Assembly: GCA_947645675.1 (NCBI GenBank)
Contig: CANSDP010000002.1
Span: forward strand, 124,001 to 188,000
Direction: 5' to 3'
Origin: an uncultured Bacillota bacterium
GTDB taxonomy: Bacteria > Bacillota > Clostridia > Oscillospirales > Oscillospiraceae
Length of the DNA stretch: 64,000 bases
The notes beneath the pieces were generated by a model. That model was not told the DNA's origin. It was given only the letters and a program-made list of their open reading frames with translations, and searched no databases. Below, piece after piece: positions 49,001 to 58,007 of this stretch. Every line of letters starts with the position of its first letter. The first letter of the stretch is position 1. Position numbers and translations under genes: made by a program.

Positions 49001-50917
49001 TTAGATCATCAGCGAGCACACCAGCTCAGTGTACTCCGCCGGGTCCTCCAGGGGCAGGTCGGCCAGGAGGAGGGCCTGGGCATAGAGCACCTTGGCGTAT
49101 TTGGCGACGGTGACCTTGTCCCCGGCGTCCACCGCCTTTTTCAGGGCGGCGAAAGGGGCGGCGTCTGGGTTGAGCTCCAGCACCCGCTCGGCCTTCATGG
49201 GCTGGCTCCCCTCCACCTTGCGCATATACCGCTCCATCTCGATGGAGACCGGGCCGTCGGCGGACAGACAGCAGGCGCCCGACTTGAGGATGGAGGAGAC
49301 GCGGACCTCCTTCACCTGGTCCCCCAGGGCCTCCTTCACGGCCTCCAGCACCGGCTTGCCGGCCTCGGCCTTCTCCTCAGCGGCCTTTTTCTCCTCGTCG
49401 GTCTGGGGCAGGGCGTCCTCCTCGGTGACGGACTTGAACTGCTTGCCGTCTACCTCGCCCAGGCCCTTCATCACGAAGTCGTCCACGTCCTCGGTGCAGT
49501 AGAGGATCTCATAGCCCTTGTCCAGAATGCGCTCCACCTGGGGCAGCTTGGCGATCTTCTCCACGCTCTCGCCGCAGGCGTAGTAGTAGAAGGGCTGGTC
49601 CTCGGGCATCCGGTCCTTGTAAGCGGCCAGGGTGGTGTTTTTCTCCTCCTTGGAGGACCAGAACAGCAGCAGGTCCTGAAGCATCTCCTTGTGCTGGCCG
49701 TACTCGGCCACCACGCCGTATTTCAGCTGGGTCCCAAAGGCGGACCAGAATTTTTCATACTTCTCCCGGTCCTCCTTCTGCATGGTGATCAGCTCGTTCT
49801 TAATCTTCTTCTCCAGGGCGGAGGCGATCACCTTCAACTGACGGGTGTGCTGCAACACCTCCCGGCTGATGTTCAGGGAGAAGTCGGCGGAGTCCACCAC
49901 GCCTTTCACAAAGCGGAAGTGGTCGGGGAGCAGGTCGGCGCACTTGTCCATGATGAGCACCCCGGAGGAGTAGAGCTGCAAGCCCTTCTGATACTCCCGG
50001 GTGTAGAAGTCATAGGGGGTCTTTTCCGGGATATACAGCATGGCCTTATAGGTGACCGCCCCCTCGGCGCTGGTGTGGATGACAGCCAGGGGATCCTGCC
50101 AGTCGCCGAACTTCTCCTTATAGAAAGCGTTGTACTCCTCGGGCGTCACCTGGGACCTCTGCCGCTGCCACAGGGGCACCATAGAGTTGAGGGTCTTCCA
50201 CTCCTTGACGGTCTCCCACTCGGGCTTGTAGTCCTCGGGGGCGTCCTCCGGCTTGTCCTTCTGGCGGTAGTCCTCCACCTCCATGACAATGGGGTAGCGG
50301 ATATAGTCGGAGTATTTTTTGATGAGCTCCTGTAATTTGTAGGTCTCCAGATACTGGTCGTAGTTCTCCTCGTCGGCGTTGGCCTTGATGTGCATAATCA
50401 CGTCGGTGCCGGGGACCTCCTTTTCGCACTGGGTCACCGTGTAGCCGTCGGCCCCGTCGGACTGCCACATCCAGGCCTCCTCACTGCCCCAGGCCCGGGA
50501 GATCACCGTCACATGGTCGGCCACCATGAAGGCGGAGTAGAAGCCCACGCCGAACTGACCGATCACGTCGATCTTATCCGCCGCCTCGTCGCCCTCGGCC
50601 AGACCGGCCTTGAACTGGCCGGAGCCGCTGCGGGCGATGGTGCCCAGGTTGGACTCCAGGTCCTCCTTGCTCATGCCCACGCCGTTGTCAGAGACGGTGA
50701 GGGTCCGCCCCTCCTTGTCGGGGACGACGGTGATTTTCAGGTCGCCCCGGGCCACGTCCACGCTCTTGTCGGTGAGGGACTTGTAGGCCAGCTTGTCCTC
50801 CGCGTCGCTGGCGTTGGAGATGAGCTCCCGGAGAAAAATCTCCTTGTGGGTGTAGATGGAGTTAACCATCAGGTCCAGCAGCCGCTTGGATTCCGCCTTG
50901 AATTGCTTCTTTGCCAT
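49001..50917 (-). CDS. htpG: Molecular chaperone HtpG (Hsp90)
   Basis: A 638-residue Hsp90 protein of normal bacterial length. The N-terminal ATPase has RELISNASDAEDKLAYKS, DNGVGMSKEDLESNLGTIAR and GQFGVGFYSAFMV; the middle domain has ADLLPDHFRFVKGVVDSADF and the Arg-containing LNISREVLQH. A CIRCE element lies upstream at the promoter, so HrcA should repress it. Its ribosome site GGAGG precedes the ATG at 50917. Monocistronic. Confidence 0.96.
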   Translation of the reverse strand: MAKKQFKAESKRLLDLMVNSIYTHKEIFLRELISNASDAEDKLAYKSLTDKSVDVARGDLKITVVPDKEGRTLTVSDNGVGMSKEDLESNLGTIARSGSGQFKAGLAEGDEAADKIDVIGQFGVGFYSAFMVADHVTVISRAWGSEEAWMWQSDGADGYTVTQCEKEVPGTDVIMHIKANADEENYDQYLETYKLQELIKKYSDYIRYPIVMEVEDYRQKDKPEDAPEDYKPEWETVKEWKTLNSMVPLWQRQRSQVTPEEYNAFYKEKFGDWQDPLAVIHTSAEGAVTYKAMLYIPEKTPYDFYTREYQKGLQLYSSGVLIMDKCADLLPDHFRFVKGVVDSADFSLNISREVLQHTRQLKVIASALEKKIKNELITMQKEDREKYEKFWSAFGTQLKYGVVAEYGQHKEMLQDLLLFWSSKEEKNTTLAAYKDRMPEDQPFYYYACGESVEKIAKLPQVERILDKGYEILYCTEDVDDFVMKGLGEVDGKQFKSVTEEDALPQTDEEKKAAEEKAEAGKPVLEAVKEALGDQVKEVRVSSILKSGACCLSADGPVSIEMERYMRKVEGSQPMKAERVLELNPDAAPFAALKKAVDAGDKVTVAKYAKVLYAQALLLADLPLEDPAEYTELVCSLMI

Positions 50918-50964
50918 GATTGTGATTCCTCCGTGTATATCAATTTACTTAGATAACAATACGG

Positions 50965-50991
50965 TTAGCACTCCTTCTTTTTGAGTGCTAA
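50965..50991. promoter_or_regulatory. CIRCE operator of htpG
   Basis: TTAGCACTC (50965-50973), nine bases, GAGTGCTAA (50983-50991): a perfect match to the HrcA operator. The symmetry extends four further bases on each side (ACGG/CCGT). It lies four bases downstream of the -10 box of the htpG promoter. Confidence 0.97.
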
Positions 50992-50995
50992 CCGT

Positions 50996-51024
50996 ATTCT
51001 AGCGCACCTCCCGGCAAAATGCAA
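50996..51024 (-). promoter_or_regulatory. Promoter of htpG
   Basis: On the minus strand TTGCAT (51019-51024), 17 bases, TAGAAT (50996-51001), followed at once by CIRCE, so that HrcA would sit on the start of transcription. Confidence 0.8.
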
Positions 51025-51049
51025 GAGGGTTCATAATTTGTTTACACTT

Positions 51050-52444
51050 TCAGTCGCCCATGTCCAGATTGCGGAAAAAGATATACTCCCCCTTGTCCAG
51101 GTCGTAGGCCCCGAAGAAAATGCCGTCGTTCTCTTTGAAGGTCAGCAGCCCGTCCTGGAGGGAAAACTGCACCCAATTATCCCGCTGGGTGGGGGGCAGG
51201 GTGAGGACGGGCTCCAGCCGGTCGTTGAAAACGGTCCAGGCGCCCCGCTCATAGGCGGCGGGAAAAATAGAATTTGGCCGGAGCCGGTCAGCAATGAGCT
51301 CGAAATCCGTCCCCTCCATCAACCGCTCCCCGGTGGACAGGCGGTACAGGGTCCAGATGTTGTTCCCCGCGTGCTGCTCATCCAAAATGGCGAAGTCTCC
51401 CCGTTTGACAGACAGCCTACCCGTCTCATAAGTGTCCTTCAGAAAATAGGACTGGCCGTCCACCGTCAGCGTGGCCCCGCTGTTCTTGTGGACCAGCTTC
51501 CCCATATCGCTCCAGCGGCGGTCGGAGTATTCGTCATACCACTGGTCCCACTGGCGCTGCTCCACCCAGTAGACTTCCCCGGTCTCAGGCCGGAACACAC
51601 GCGCCGGGGTGTTATCCCAACTGAGGTCCGGGTCCGACTCGCCCCACCCCAGGCAGACCCCCTGGTCCAGCCAGTTCAGCCCGGTGACCCATTGGATAAA
51701 GGAGAGGGTCTCCGACAGTTCCTCCCCGGACGCGGGCATGTCCAGCTCCTTCCAGCTCCAGTCCTTTCTGGAACCGGTTTGGCTGTCCAGCACAGTACAC
51801 CCCTCGGGCCGCAGGAGGAAAAGCTGGTCCTCCTTGTTGGTGTAGTTCAAAAACTCAAAATCCGTCATCCAGCTGCCGTCCTCCGCCGCCACGGCGCACC
51901 GGCTTCCGCTGCCAAGCTCCTTCCACTTAGGGTCCGCCCGCGTCAGGATCAGGACGGGCAGAGCGTGGTCCTCCCCCTCCCAGCGGTAGCTGTAGGGCCA
52001 CACGTTCTGATACACCGGGTCCACCACGATTTTCCCCTCCCGGGTCATCAGGCCGTAGAAGGAGGTGGGCCAGTAGGAGAAGTACTTCTGCATTTCGCCC
52101 TCATGCTCCCAGCGTTCGAAGGAATAGGCCTGGTCCCCCAGATAGGGGACAAGCGGTCCGTAGTCCGCCCCGGTAATGAGGTGGTCCATGTACTGGGGGT
52201 AACACCGGCCCCCGTCCACATTGGGCTGGGGCTGGGACCGCCCGCCCAGCCGGGACCAGTCCACCCGCACACCGCCCGCCGTCTCCCACTCCGGCTCCTT
52301 TATGGGCTCCTTCGGCGGCTCCTCCGGCTGAGAGACGGAGACGTCCGGCTCAGAAGCGGCGGGGCCGCTTGATCCCGGGCTTTGCGGGGCGCATCCGGCC
52401 AGCAGCAGGCCGGCCAGCAGAAACGCTGCCCATCCTCTCTTCAT
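51050..52444 (-). CDS. Lipoprotein of unknown function
   Basis: A 464-residue lipoprotein: signal with lipobox LLLAGC (Cys 18), a Pro/Ser/Glu-rich linker to about residue 55, then a large aromatic-rich domain (FYGLMTREGKIVVDPVYQNV and similar stretches) resembling WG-type or beta-propeller repeats. It follows a PstS-like lipoprotein gene by only three bases, so the two form an operon and may act together at the cell surface. Specific function unknown. Confidence 0.78.
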   Translation of the reverse strand: MKRGWAAFLLAGLLLAGCAPQSPGSSGPAASEPDVSVSQPEEPPKEPIKEPEWETAGGVRVDWSRLGGRSQPQPNVDGGRCYPQYMDHLITGADYGPLVPYLGDQAYSFERWEHEGEMQKYFSYWPTSFYGLMTREGKIVVDPVYQNVWPYSYRWEGEDHALPVLILTRADPKWKELGSGSRCAVAAEDGSWMTDFEFLNYTNKEDQLFLLRPEGCTVLDSQTGSRKDWSWKELDMPASGEELSETLSFIQWVTGLNWLDQGVCLGWGESDPDLSWDNTPARVFRPETGEVYWVEQRQWDQWYDEYSDRRWSDMGKLVHKNSGATLTVDGQSYFLKDTYETGRLSVKRGDFAILDEQHAGNNIWTLYRLSTGERLMEGTDFELIADRLRPNSIFPAAYERGAWTVFNDRLEPVLTLPPTQRDNWVQFSLQDGLLTFKENDGIFFGAYDLDKGEYIFFRNLDMGD

Positions 52445-52447
52445 CCC

Positions 52448-53434
52448 CTATCCCTCCACATCGGTTACAGGGACATAGCCCTCTATCGCCGCCAGCCTCT
52501 GGCCCCCCGGCCCCAGCACCCAGTCGTAGAGGACGCGGGTGGGGCTGTCCGCCGGGGCGGCCTTGGCGATGGCCACAAAATAGGGGTTGAGGAAGGGATA
52601 CTCCCCCGCCCGGATGGCCTCCGCCGAGGGGGATACCCCGTCCACAGCCAGCACCTTCAGCCCCTTGGCCATCTCCATGTCGTTGGCGTAGTAATACACC
52701 GTGTACCCCAGGGCGGCGGCGGAGTTGTCATACTCCCGCACCGCGTTGAGCAGGCCCTCCATGCTGTTGGCCGTCCAGGTGGTGGGCGGCTCCATCAGTT
52801 CCAGGCCATCCATCACCAGCTTTTCAAACATAGTTTGACTGCCCGCCCCCTGGTTGCGCTGGAAGGGGATGATCTCCAGGTCCTCGCCCCCCACCTGGCT
52901 CCAGTTGGTGATCTCGCCGGTGTAAATTTTTTGCACCTGTTCCACCGTCAGGCTGTCCACCGGGTTGTCCTGGTTGACCACAAAGACCAGGGCGTCGGTG
53001 GCGAAGGGGGTCATCAGCCAACGGTTCCCCGCCTCCAGCTCGGCCAACACATCGGGCGCGGGCTCCGCCGCCAGCAGCAGATCGGCCTCCCCGTCCATCA
53101 GGTTCCGGTAGGACATGGTGGTGCGGTTGAAGCTGACCAGGTCGCTCACCTCAGAAATGTCCTCCCCCAGCAGCACCGCGCATATGGCCTGAGCCAGCGG
53201 AGCCGTGGAGGTGGAGCCGTCCAGCCGGGGCATGTTCTCCCGGGTAAACACGAAGGCATCGGAATCGGCCTCGCCGCTGGAGTTCTCGCCGGAGGACCCG
53301 GCCCCGCTGGAGGACTCTGGGGAGCTGGACGCCCCTCCGCTCCGCACATCCGAGCCCTCCGCTGGAGCCTTGGGCCCGCAGGCCGTCAGCAGGATCGCCC
53401 CCGCCAGGCCCATCGCCAATAAAATTTGCCTCAT
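52448..53434 (-). CDS. PstS-like substrate-binding lipoprotein
   Basis: A 328-residue lipoprotein (lipobox LLTAC, Cys 19) with a Ser/Gly-rich linker and a periplasmic-binding fold of the PstS type: LDGSTSTAPLAQAICAVLLG at the phosphate-loop position, VEQVQKIYTGEITNWSQVGG, then FQRNQGAGSQTMFEKLVM. The GSTS and RNQGSGSQ-like motifs are the phosphate-binding signature. No pstCAB transporter genes are adjacent; instead a lipoprotein gene follows, so a sensing or scavenging role rather than transport is possible. Confidence 0.85.
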   Translation of the reverse strand: MRQILLAMGLAGAILLTACGPKAPAEGSDVRSGGASSSPESSSGAGSSGENSSGEADSDAFVFTRENMPRLDGSTSTAPLAQAICAVLLGEDISEVSDLVSFNRTTMSYRNLMDGEADLLLAAEPAPDVLAELEAGNRWLMTPFATDALVFVVNQDNPVDSLTVEQVQKIYTGEITNWSQVGGEDLEIIPFQRNQGAGSQTMFEKLVMDGLELMEPPTTWTANSMEGLLNAVREYDNSAAALGYTVYYYANDMEMAKGLKVLAVDGVSPSAEAIRAGEYPFLNPYFVAIAKAAPADSPTRVLYDWVLGPGGQRLAAIEGYVPVTDVEG

Positions 53435-53529
53435 AAAAGTACCTCCTCATTGATAACCAAATTTTCCATCCGCTATATCAGACGCAAAATGCTCCAAAAG
53501 GTTTCAAAAATAGTATATAACCTTCTGCC

Positions 53530-53895
53530 CATTTCCGCAAGTCTACCAAACGTCTACCAAAAAGTCCTGTCGAACCCTTGCGCCGCAAGGGATTGCGGGG
53601 ACTGGAATATTTTAGGATGTCTACCAAATGTCTACCAGTTTCACTTTTTGACAGGTTTGGAGGCCTGTTTTTTGTGATTTCCTCCGGTTTTTACAACTTT
53701 TAGACCATACGTCAGGGGTGTGACACCCCGGTAAAGGGAGCGAAAGATTCAGAAACCTCGAAAATTTCGGTAAAAACAGAGAATTTTGTTACGGAAATGT
53801 TAAAACTTTGCGTTCTACCAAGACCGTCGCGAAGCCCTGTTTTTACGGAAAACGGCCCCTCTCATGGCCGAAAAAATTAACAAGGAGGAAACACT
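53530..53895 (+). repeat. Long conserved SLH-gene leader, copy 3
   Basis: The region matches 24504-24865 over its whole length and 37867-38036 over the gene-proximal 170 bases, both inverted. It has four ATGTCTACCA-type motifs, the GAACCCTTGCGCCGCAAGGG hairpin region and the common untranslated leader ending in AACAAGGAGGAAACACT. Confidence 0.82.
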
Positions 53896-56800
53896 ATGAG
53901 AAACCTGAAACGGGCTCTCAGCCTGGCTCTGGCCTCTGTCATGCTCATGGGCATGATGGTTGTCGGCTCCAGCGCGGCGAGCTACCCCGATGTGGACGAT
54001 CAGGACCACGTCGAGGCTATTGAGGTCCTCAGCGCTGTCGGCGTGATTGTCGGCGACAACGGGAACTTCCGGCCTGACGACTCCGTCTCCCGCAACGAGA
54101 TGGCTGTCATCATGGCCAAGCTGATCCTGGGCACCTATGAGGCCGACAGCTACGTGGGCTCCCATCCCTTCACCGACGTGCCCAGCTGGGCCAGCCGGTA
54201 TGTGGCCGCCTGCTACAACAGCGGCATCATCTCCGGCCGGGGCGAGGGCATCTATGACGGCGCTTCCACCGTGACCGCCGTTGAGGCCGCCGCTATGATG
54301 CTGCGGGCTCTGGGCTACGAGGACCTGTCCCTGGGCGCGACCCAGTGGGACCAGCCCGTCGCCGCCAAGGCCAACGAGATCAACCTGTTCAAGGGCCTGT
54401 CCGGCAACAGCCAGACCCCCATGGACCGTAACTCCGTGGCTCAGCTGGCGCTGAACACCCTGGAGGCCACCATGGTCCGCACCACCCGCACCGGCCAGGA
54501 CATCACCCTACCCGGCGGCATCGTGATCGCCAGCACCCGGACCTATGTGGACCGTGAGGATGTCAACGGTCGGGACTATCTTAAGGAGGATGGAGTTCTT
54601 TCTGGTGACAATAAACTCCAGCTGTGCGAGCATCTGTATGACAAAGACCTGACGAAGGACACCGGTAAGGGTGACGACTTCGGCCGCCCCGCTACCACCT
54701 GGAGCTATGACGGCAAGGAAGTCATCTCCGTGGCCAACGACGCCACCCTGACCTACACCAAGGAGGTCAAGGCCAAGGATATCTACAAGGCTCTGAACCT
54801 GCGCGCCACCAAGTCCGACGTTGAGTACTTTGTGAACGGCGAGCAGAAGGCCGATGAGACCCTCAGCAGCACCGCCTCTAGCACCCTGAACAGCGGCAAC
54901 GGCACCCTGACTCAGGTCTACAAGGACGGCGACGATGTCACCATCACCGTCATCGAGACCTTCCTGGCTCAGGTTTCCGGCGACTATGACGAGGACGACG
55001 AGGAGCTGACCATCGCCGCTGTCAGCGACGATTCCGCTCTCGGCACCGTGGATTACACCCTGAAGCTGGAGGATTTCGCCAACCTGGCTGACTTCTCTGA
55101 CGAGGATTATGTCCTGTTCACCGCCGTGACCGACGGCACCGATGCCACCGTCAAGACCCTGGTTCCCGCCGAGGTAGTCACCGCTACCGTTAACGGCTAC
55201 ACCAAGGACAACGACGGCACCACCCCCAAGGACGTCACCTTCGACGGCAAGACCTACGAGTACAACGTCAATTTTGACGCTCAGGGTCTGGACACCAACT
55301 ACACCGTGAAGGAAGAGAGTGTCTTCATCATGGACGGCTATGACTATGTCATTGGCCTGGATGAGGTCGCCAACAGCAACGACTACGTCTTCATCCTGGA
55401 GTTCAAGTCCGACGGCTGGAACACCAGCAAGACCGTCAGCGCCAACGCCTACTTCACTGACGGCACCAACAAGGACATCAAGCTGGAGAAGGTAAACGGC
55501 AAGTCCATCAACACCGTCACTTCTGGCAAGCCCGACCAGACGAAGGTTGTGACTGACTCCGGCACGTTCTACGCCGGCTGGTACACCTACACCGAGAAGA
55601 ACAACGCCTATCGCGTGACCGGAACTGCGGGCAGCGCTCCAAGCGCCGTGGGCAATAACACCAAGGTAATTGAGAACGGCAAGGCTACGATTAACCTCGC
55701 TGGTCCCGCTACTAGCAAGGGTTCTGACAAGACCATCCTGGTGGTGAAGGACGGCAACGACATCGACGTCTACACCGGCGTCAAGGAGATGCCCACTATC
55801 ACCACTGACAGCGCCAGCTCCAAGACCTACGCCTGGGTCTCCGAGAAGAGCAACGGCTATGCCTCCTATGTGTTTGTTGACGTAGCCAACGGCGACGTTG
55901 AGGGCGCCAGCAGCGCCAGCGGCGACCTGATCTTCATCATGGATGAGACCTCCTACAAGGTGAGAGTTGACGAGGACGACAACACCTACTACCTCTACGA
56001 CAAGGCCATTGTCAACGGCAAGAGCGAGTCCGTCAAGGCCGCCAGCAATGCCACCTTCTCCGCCCCCGGCCTGTACCACAGTGTCCGTTACGACGAGAAC
56101 GAGTTCGTGGACGACGCCGACCTGGCCCTTGATCCTGACGAGGACTACATTGTGAACACCAGCCTCTCCGGCGCGGCTGTGGCCGGCGAGGGCGGCACCG
56201 TTGAGGTCGGCGGAACCTCCATGCGTCTGGCTGACGAGTTCGTCATCCGCGTGGTTACCTCCGACAACAAGATGGTCACCATCAAAGACGCCGAGGCTCT
56301 GAACAACCGCTACAAGAACAAGGTGGTTGACGGTGAGCTCTGGGCCGCCCTGAAGGACGACGAGGTTACCACCCTGATTCTGGTTGTGGATAGCGTGGGT
56401 GACCCCCCCAGCGGCAGCGCCGCCGTGAAGGCTGTATATGAGTCCACCAGCGCGGTTACTGACGCCGCTGTAACTACCGTGACTGCTACTAGCTCCATCG
56501 CTGGCGTGACCGTTGACCTCAGCTCTGCGACCGAGGCCGACAAGATGAACACCGTCAAGACCGCTCTGGCCGCTGACGGCACGTTTAATAGCGCCTGGAC
56601 TGTCTCGGAGCCCGATAGTACCACCAAGGTCATCACTGTGACCAAGAAGGTTGCCGGCGTCACAACCAATCCCGACAGCAACTTCTTCGTTGAGAAAACC
56701 GCTGGCGTGGCCGCAGTTCCGGCTGTAGCAGCTGTGTACAACAGCGGCACGGTGACGAAGCTGGATGCTGACGGTGATTTAGAGATTGGCGGCTATTCTT

Positions 56801-57321
56801 CCAGTATTGTGGTTGCAACTCAGGATGACTTGGCTAAGCAGCTGGCGAAATTTGTTGCTGACTACAATGCGGATGGCGCAAATACAGAATGGACGGTCGC
56901 AATAAATGATGCTAGCGATGGGATCAAGTTCACTGCCAAGACCGCTGGTGCGATCGGCCAGACAGGCCCTGCCAACGCTCCCACAGGTGCCACTGAGGTG
57001 ACTGAGGGTGCGGAAGAGATTGCCGCTGTTGCCGCCGTGTACACCCTGGATCCCAGCAAGGTACTTCTGGGAGGAAGTGCTATGGAGATTCACGGCAAGA
57101 AGTACGCCGTCACCGGCGCTGACCTGGCTGAGAAGCTGGCCGCTTGGGTTCAGGCTTACAAGAGCGACTCTGGTAACACTGAGTGGGACGCTGCGGTGAA
57201 AGCCGGCGAACTCAAGGTCGTGTTTACCGCTAAGACTGCGGGCGCTCTGGCTACGACCGGAGCCACTGCTCCGACAGACACCACAGAGGTGACCGCCGGC
57301 GCGGATGCCGTAACTCCTTAA
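53896..57321 (+). CDS. S-layer-homology surface protein, cassette 3
   Basis: A 1141-residue exported protein with the same signal peptide and SLH region as the cassette 2 protein (nearly identical for 118 residues, then drifting apart). The central body is acidic with many short strands (FANLADFSDEDYVLFTAVTD is shared in pattern with cassette 2). The last 220 residues hold two related units of about 100 residues, each with a VAAVY start and a FTAKTAGA motif (KFTAKTAGAIGQTG and VFTAKTAGALATTG). This is the only SLH gene of the three on the plus strand. Confidence 0.92.
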   Translation: MRNLKRALSLALASVMLMGMMVVGSSAASYPDVDDQDHVEAIEVLSAVGVIVGDNGNFRPDDSVSRNEMAVIMAKLILGTYEADSYVGSHPFTDVPSWASRYVAACYNSGIISGRGEGIYDGASTVTAVEAAAMMLRALGYEDLSLGATQWDQPVAAKANEINLFKGLSGNSQTPMDRNSVAQLALNTLEATMVRTTRTGQDITLPGGIVIASTRTYVDREDVNGRDYLKEDGVLSGDNKLQLCEHLYDKDLTKDTGKGDDFGRPATTWSYDGKEVISVANDATLTYTKEVKAKDIYKALNLRATKSDVEYFVNGEQKADETLSSTASSTLNSGNGTLTQVYKDGDDVTITVIETFLAQVSGDYDEDDEELTIAAVSDDSALGTVDYTLKLEDFANLADFSDEDYVLFTAVTDGTDATVKTLVPAEVVTATVNGYTKDNDGTTPKDVTFDGKTYEYNVNFDAQGLDTNYTVKEESVFIMDGYDYVIGLDEVANSNDYVFILEFKSDGWNTSKTVSANAYFTDGTNKDIKLEKVNGKSINTVTSGKPDQTKVVTDSGTFYAGWYTYTEKNNAYRVTGTAGSAPSAVGNNTKVIENGKATINLAGPATSKGSDKTILVVKDGNDIDVYTGVKEMPTITTDSASSKTYAWVSEKSNGYASYVFVDVANGDVEGASSASGDLIFIMDETSYKVRVDEDDNTYYLYDKAIVNGKSESVKAASNATFSAPGLYHSVRYDENEFVDDADLALDPDEDYIVNTSLSGAAVAGEGGTVEVGGTSMRLADEFVIRVVTSDNKMVTIKDAEALNNRYKNKVVDGELWAALKDDEVTTLILVVDSVGDPPSGSAAVKAVYESTSAVTDAAVTTVTATSSIAGVTVDLSSATEADKMNTVKTALAADGTFNSAWTVSEPDSTTKVITVTKKVAGVTTNPDSNFFVEKTAGVAAVPAVAAVYNSGTVTKLDADGDLEIGGYSSSIVVATQDDLAKQLAKFVADYNADGANTEWTVAINDASDGIKFTAKTAGAIGQTGPANAPTGATEVTEGAEEIAAVAAVYTLDPSKVLLGGSAMEIHGKKYAVTGADLAEKLAAWVQAYKSDSGNTEWDAAVKAGELKVVFTAKTAGALATTGATAPTDTTEVTAGADAVTP

Positions 57322-57374
57322 CATCCCAGCTACAATTCCTGATTTCTGAAGGGATATCAGAAAATCAAGAGGAA

Positions 57375-57405
57375 CCCCCGGGCTTTGGCCCGGGGGCTCT
57401 TTTAC
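57375..57405. terminator. Bidirectional terminator, cassette 3
   Basis: CCCCCGGGC (57375-57383) with GCCCGGGGG arms and CTCTTTTACT after it on the plus strand, matching the terminators of cassettes 1 and 2 in structure and tail. Confidence 0.85.
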
Positions 57406-57876
57406 TCAGCCGAGGATGGCGTACTGATAGACGTGGGCGCTACCGTTCAGGTGGTTATATGAGCCGTCAGTACGCTTCAGAACCACACCGGTTTCTGTCC
57501 AGGTCGTTTTGAAGGAAAAGGTGGTTCCATTTTTGATAACATGGCCTTTGGAAGCGCCGTAGGTCATGAAGGCAATAACATCATTGGCTTGAATGATTAA
57601 GGCCTTTGCGGGAAAACCGGCGTGGATGGTCCACTCGTCGGCACCGGTGCCAGTGTAGGCCCCGGCCTTGAGCTTCACCCCTCCGGCAATCGCGGTGTTG
57701 AGCGTCCGCACCGCCGTCTCCCGCGCGGCCCGCTCCGCCGCCACCGCCGCCGTCCGCGCGTCAGCCTCCGCCTTGATCGCCGCGTCGATCTTGACGTTGT
57801 CCTCGTTGAAATCCGTGCGTTGTACCCGGTCCGTTTCCTCCCATTGGCAGAGCTTGTAGTTGGTTGTGCGATTCAT
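57406..57876 (-). CDS. Small tail-fibre-tip-like protein, cassette 3
   Basis: A 156-residue paralogue: MNRTTNYKLCQWEETDRVQR then TDFNEDNVKIDAAIKAEADA, a short helical stretch rich in Ala and Arg, and a tip domain from about residue 72 (KAGAYTGTGADEWTIHAGFP) ending HVYQYAILG. GGAGGTAAC precedes the ATG as in the other two. It converges on the SLH gene. The tip domains of the three paralogues differ much more than the N-terminal modules, as expected for proteins whose tips bind different partners. Confidence 0.72.
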   Translation of the reverse strand: MNRTTNYKLCQWEETDRVQRTDFNEDNVKIDAAIKAEADARTAAVAAERAARETAVRTLNTAIAGGVKLKAGAYTGTGADEWTIHAGFPAKALIIQANDVIAFMTYGASKGHVIKNGTTFSFKTTWTETGVVLKRTDGSYNHLNGSAHVYQYAILG

Positions 57877-57898
57877 CGTGTTACCTCCAATTTTTTAT

Positions 57899-57969
57899 GT
57901 AGGGGCGGCCTGTGGCCGCCCGTTCCAGGCACAAATCCTTGTGTGCGGGCGGATCATATCCGCCCCTAC
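57899..57969. repeat. Palindromic repeats in the cassette 3 leader
   Basis: Two pieces of the GTAGGGGCGG family: GTAGGGGCGGCCTGTGGCCG at 57899 and the GCGGATCATATCCGCCCCTAC piece ending at 57969 (given here as its core). They lie just upstream of the small gene, in the same place as the repeat in cassette 2. Confidence 0.75.
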
Positions 57970-58007
57970 AGAGACCAGCGCCCCTCTGCCCCTGGAGGAA
58001 CTCCTTG

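Noticed and set aside
52448-53434. Phosphate transport operon
   Set aside because: Only the binding protein is present; pstC, pstA, pstB and phoU are not adjacent, so transport is not claimed.
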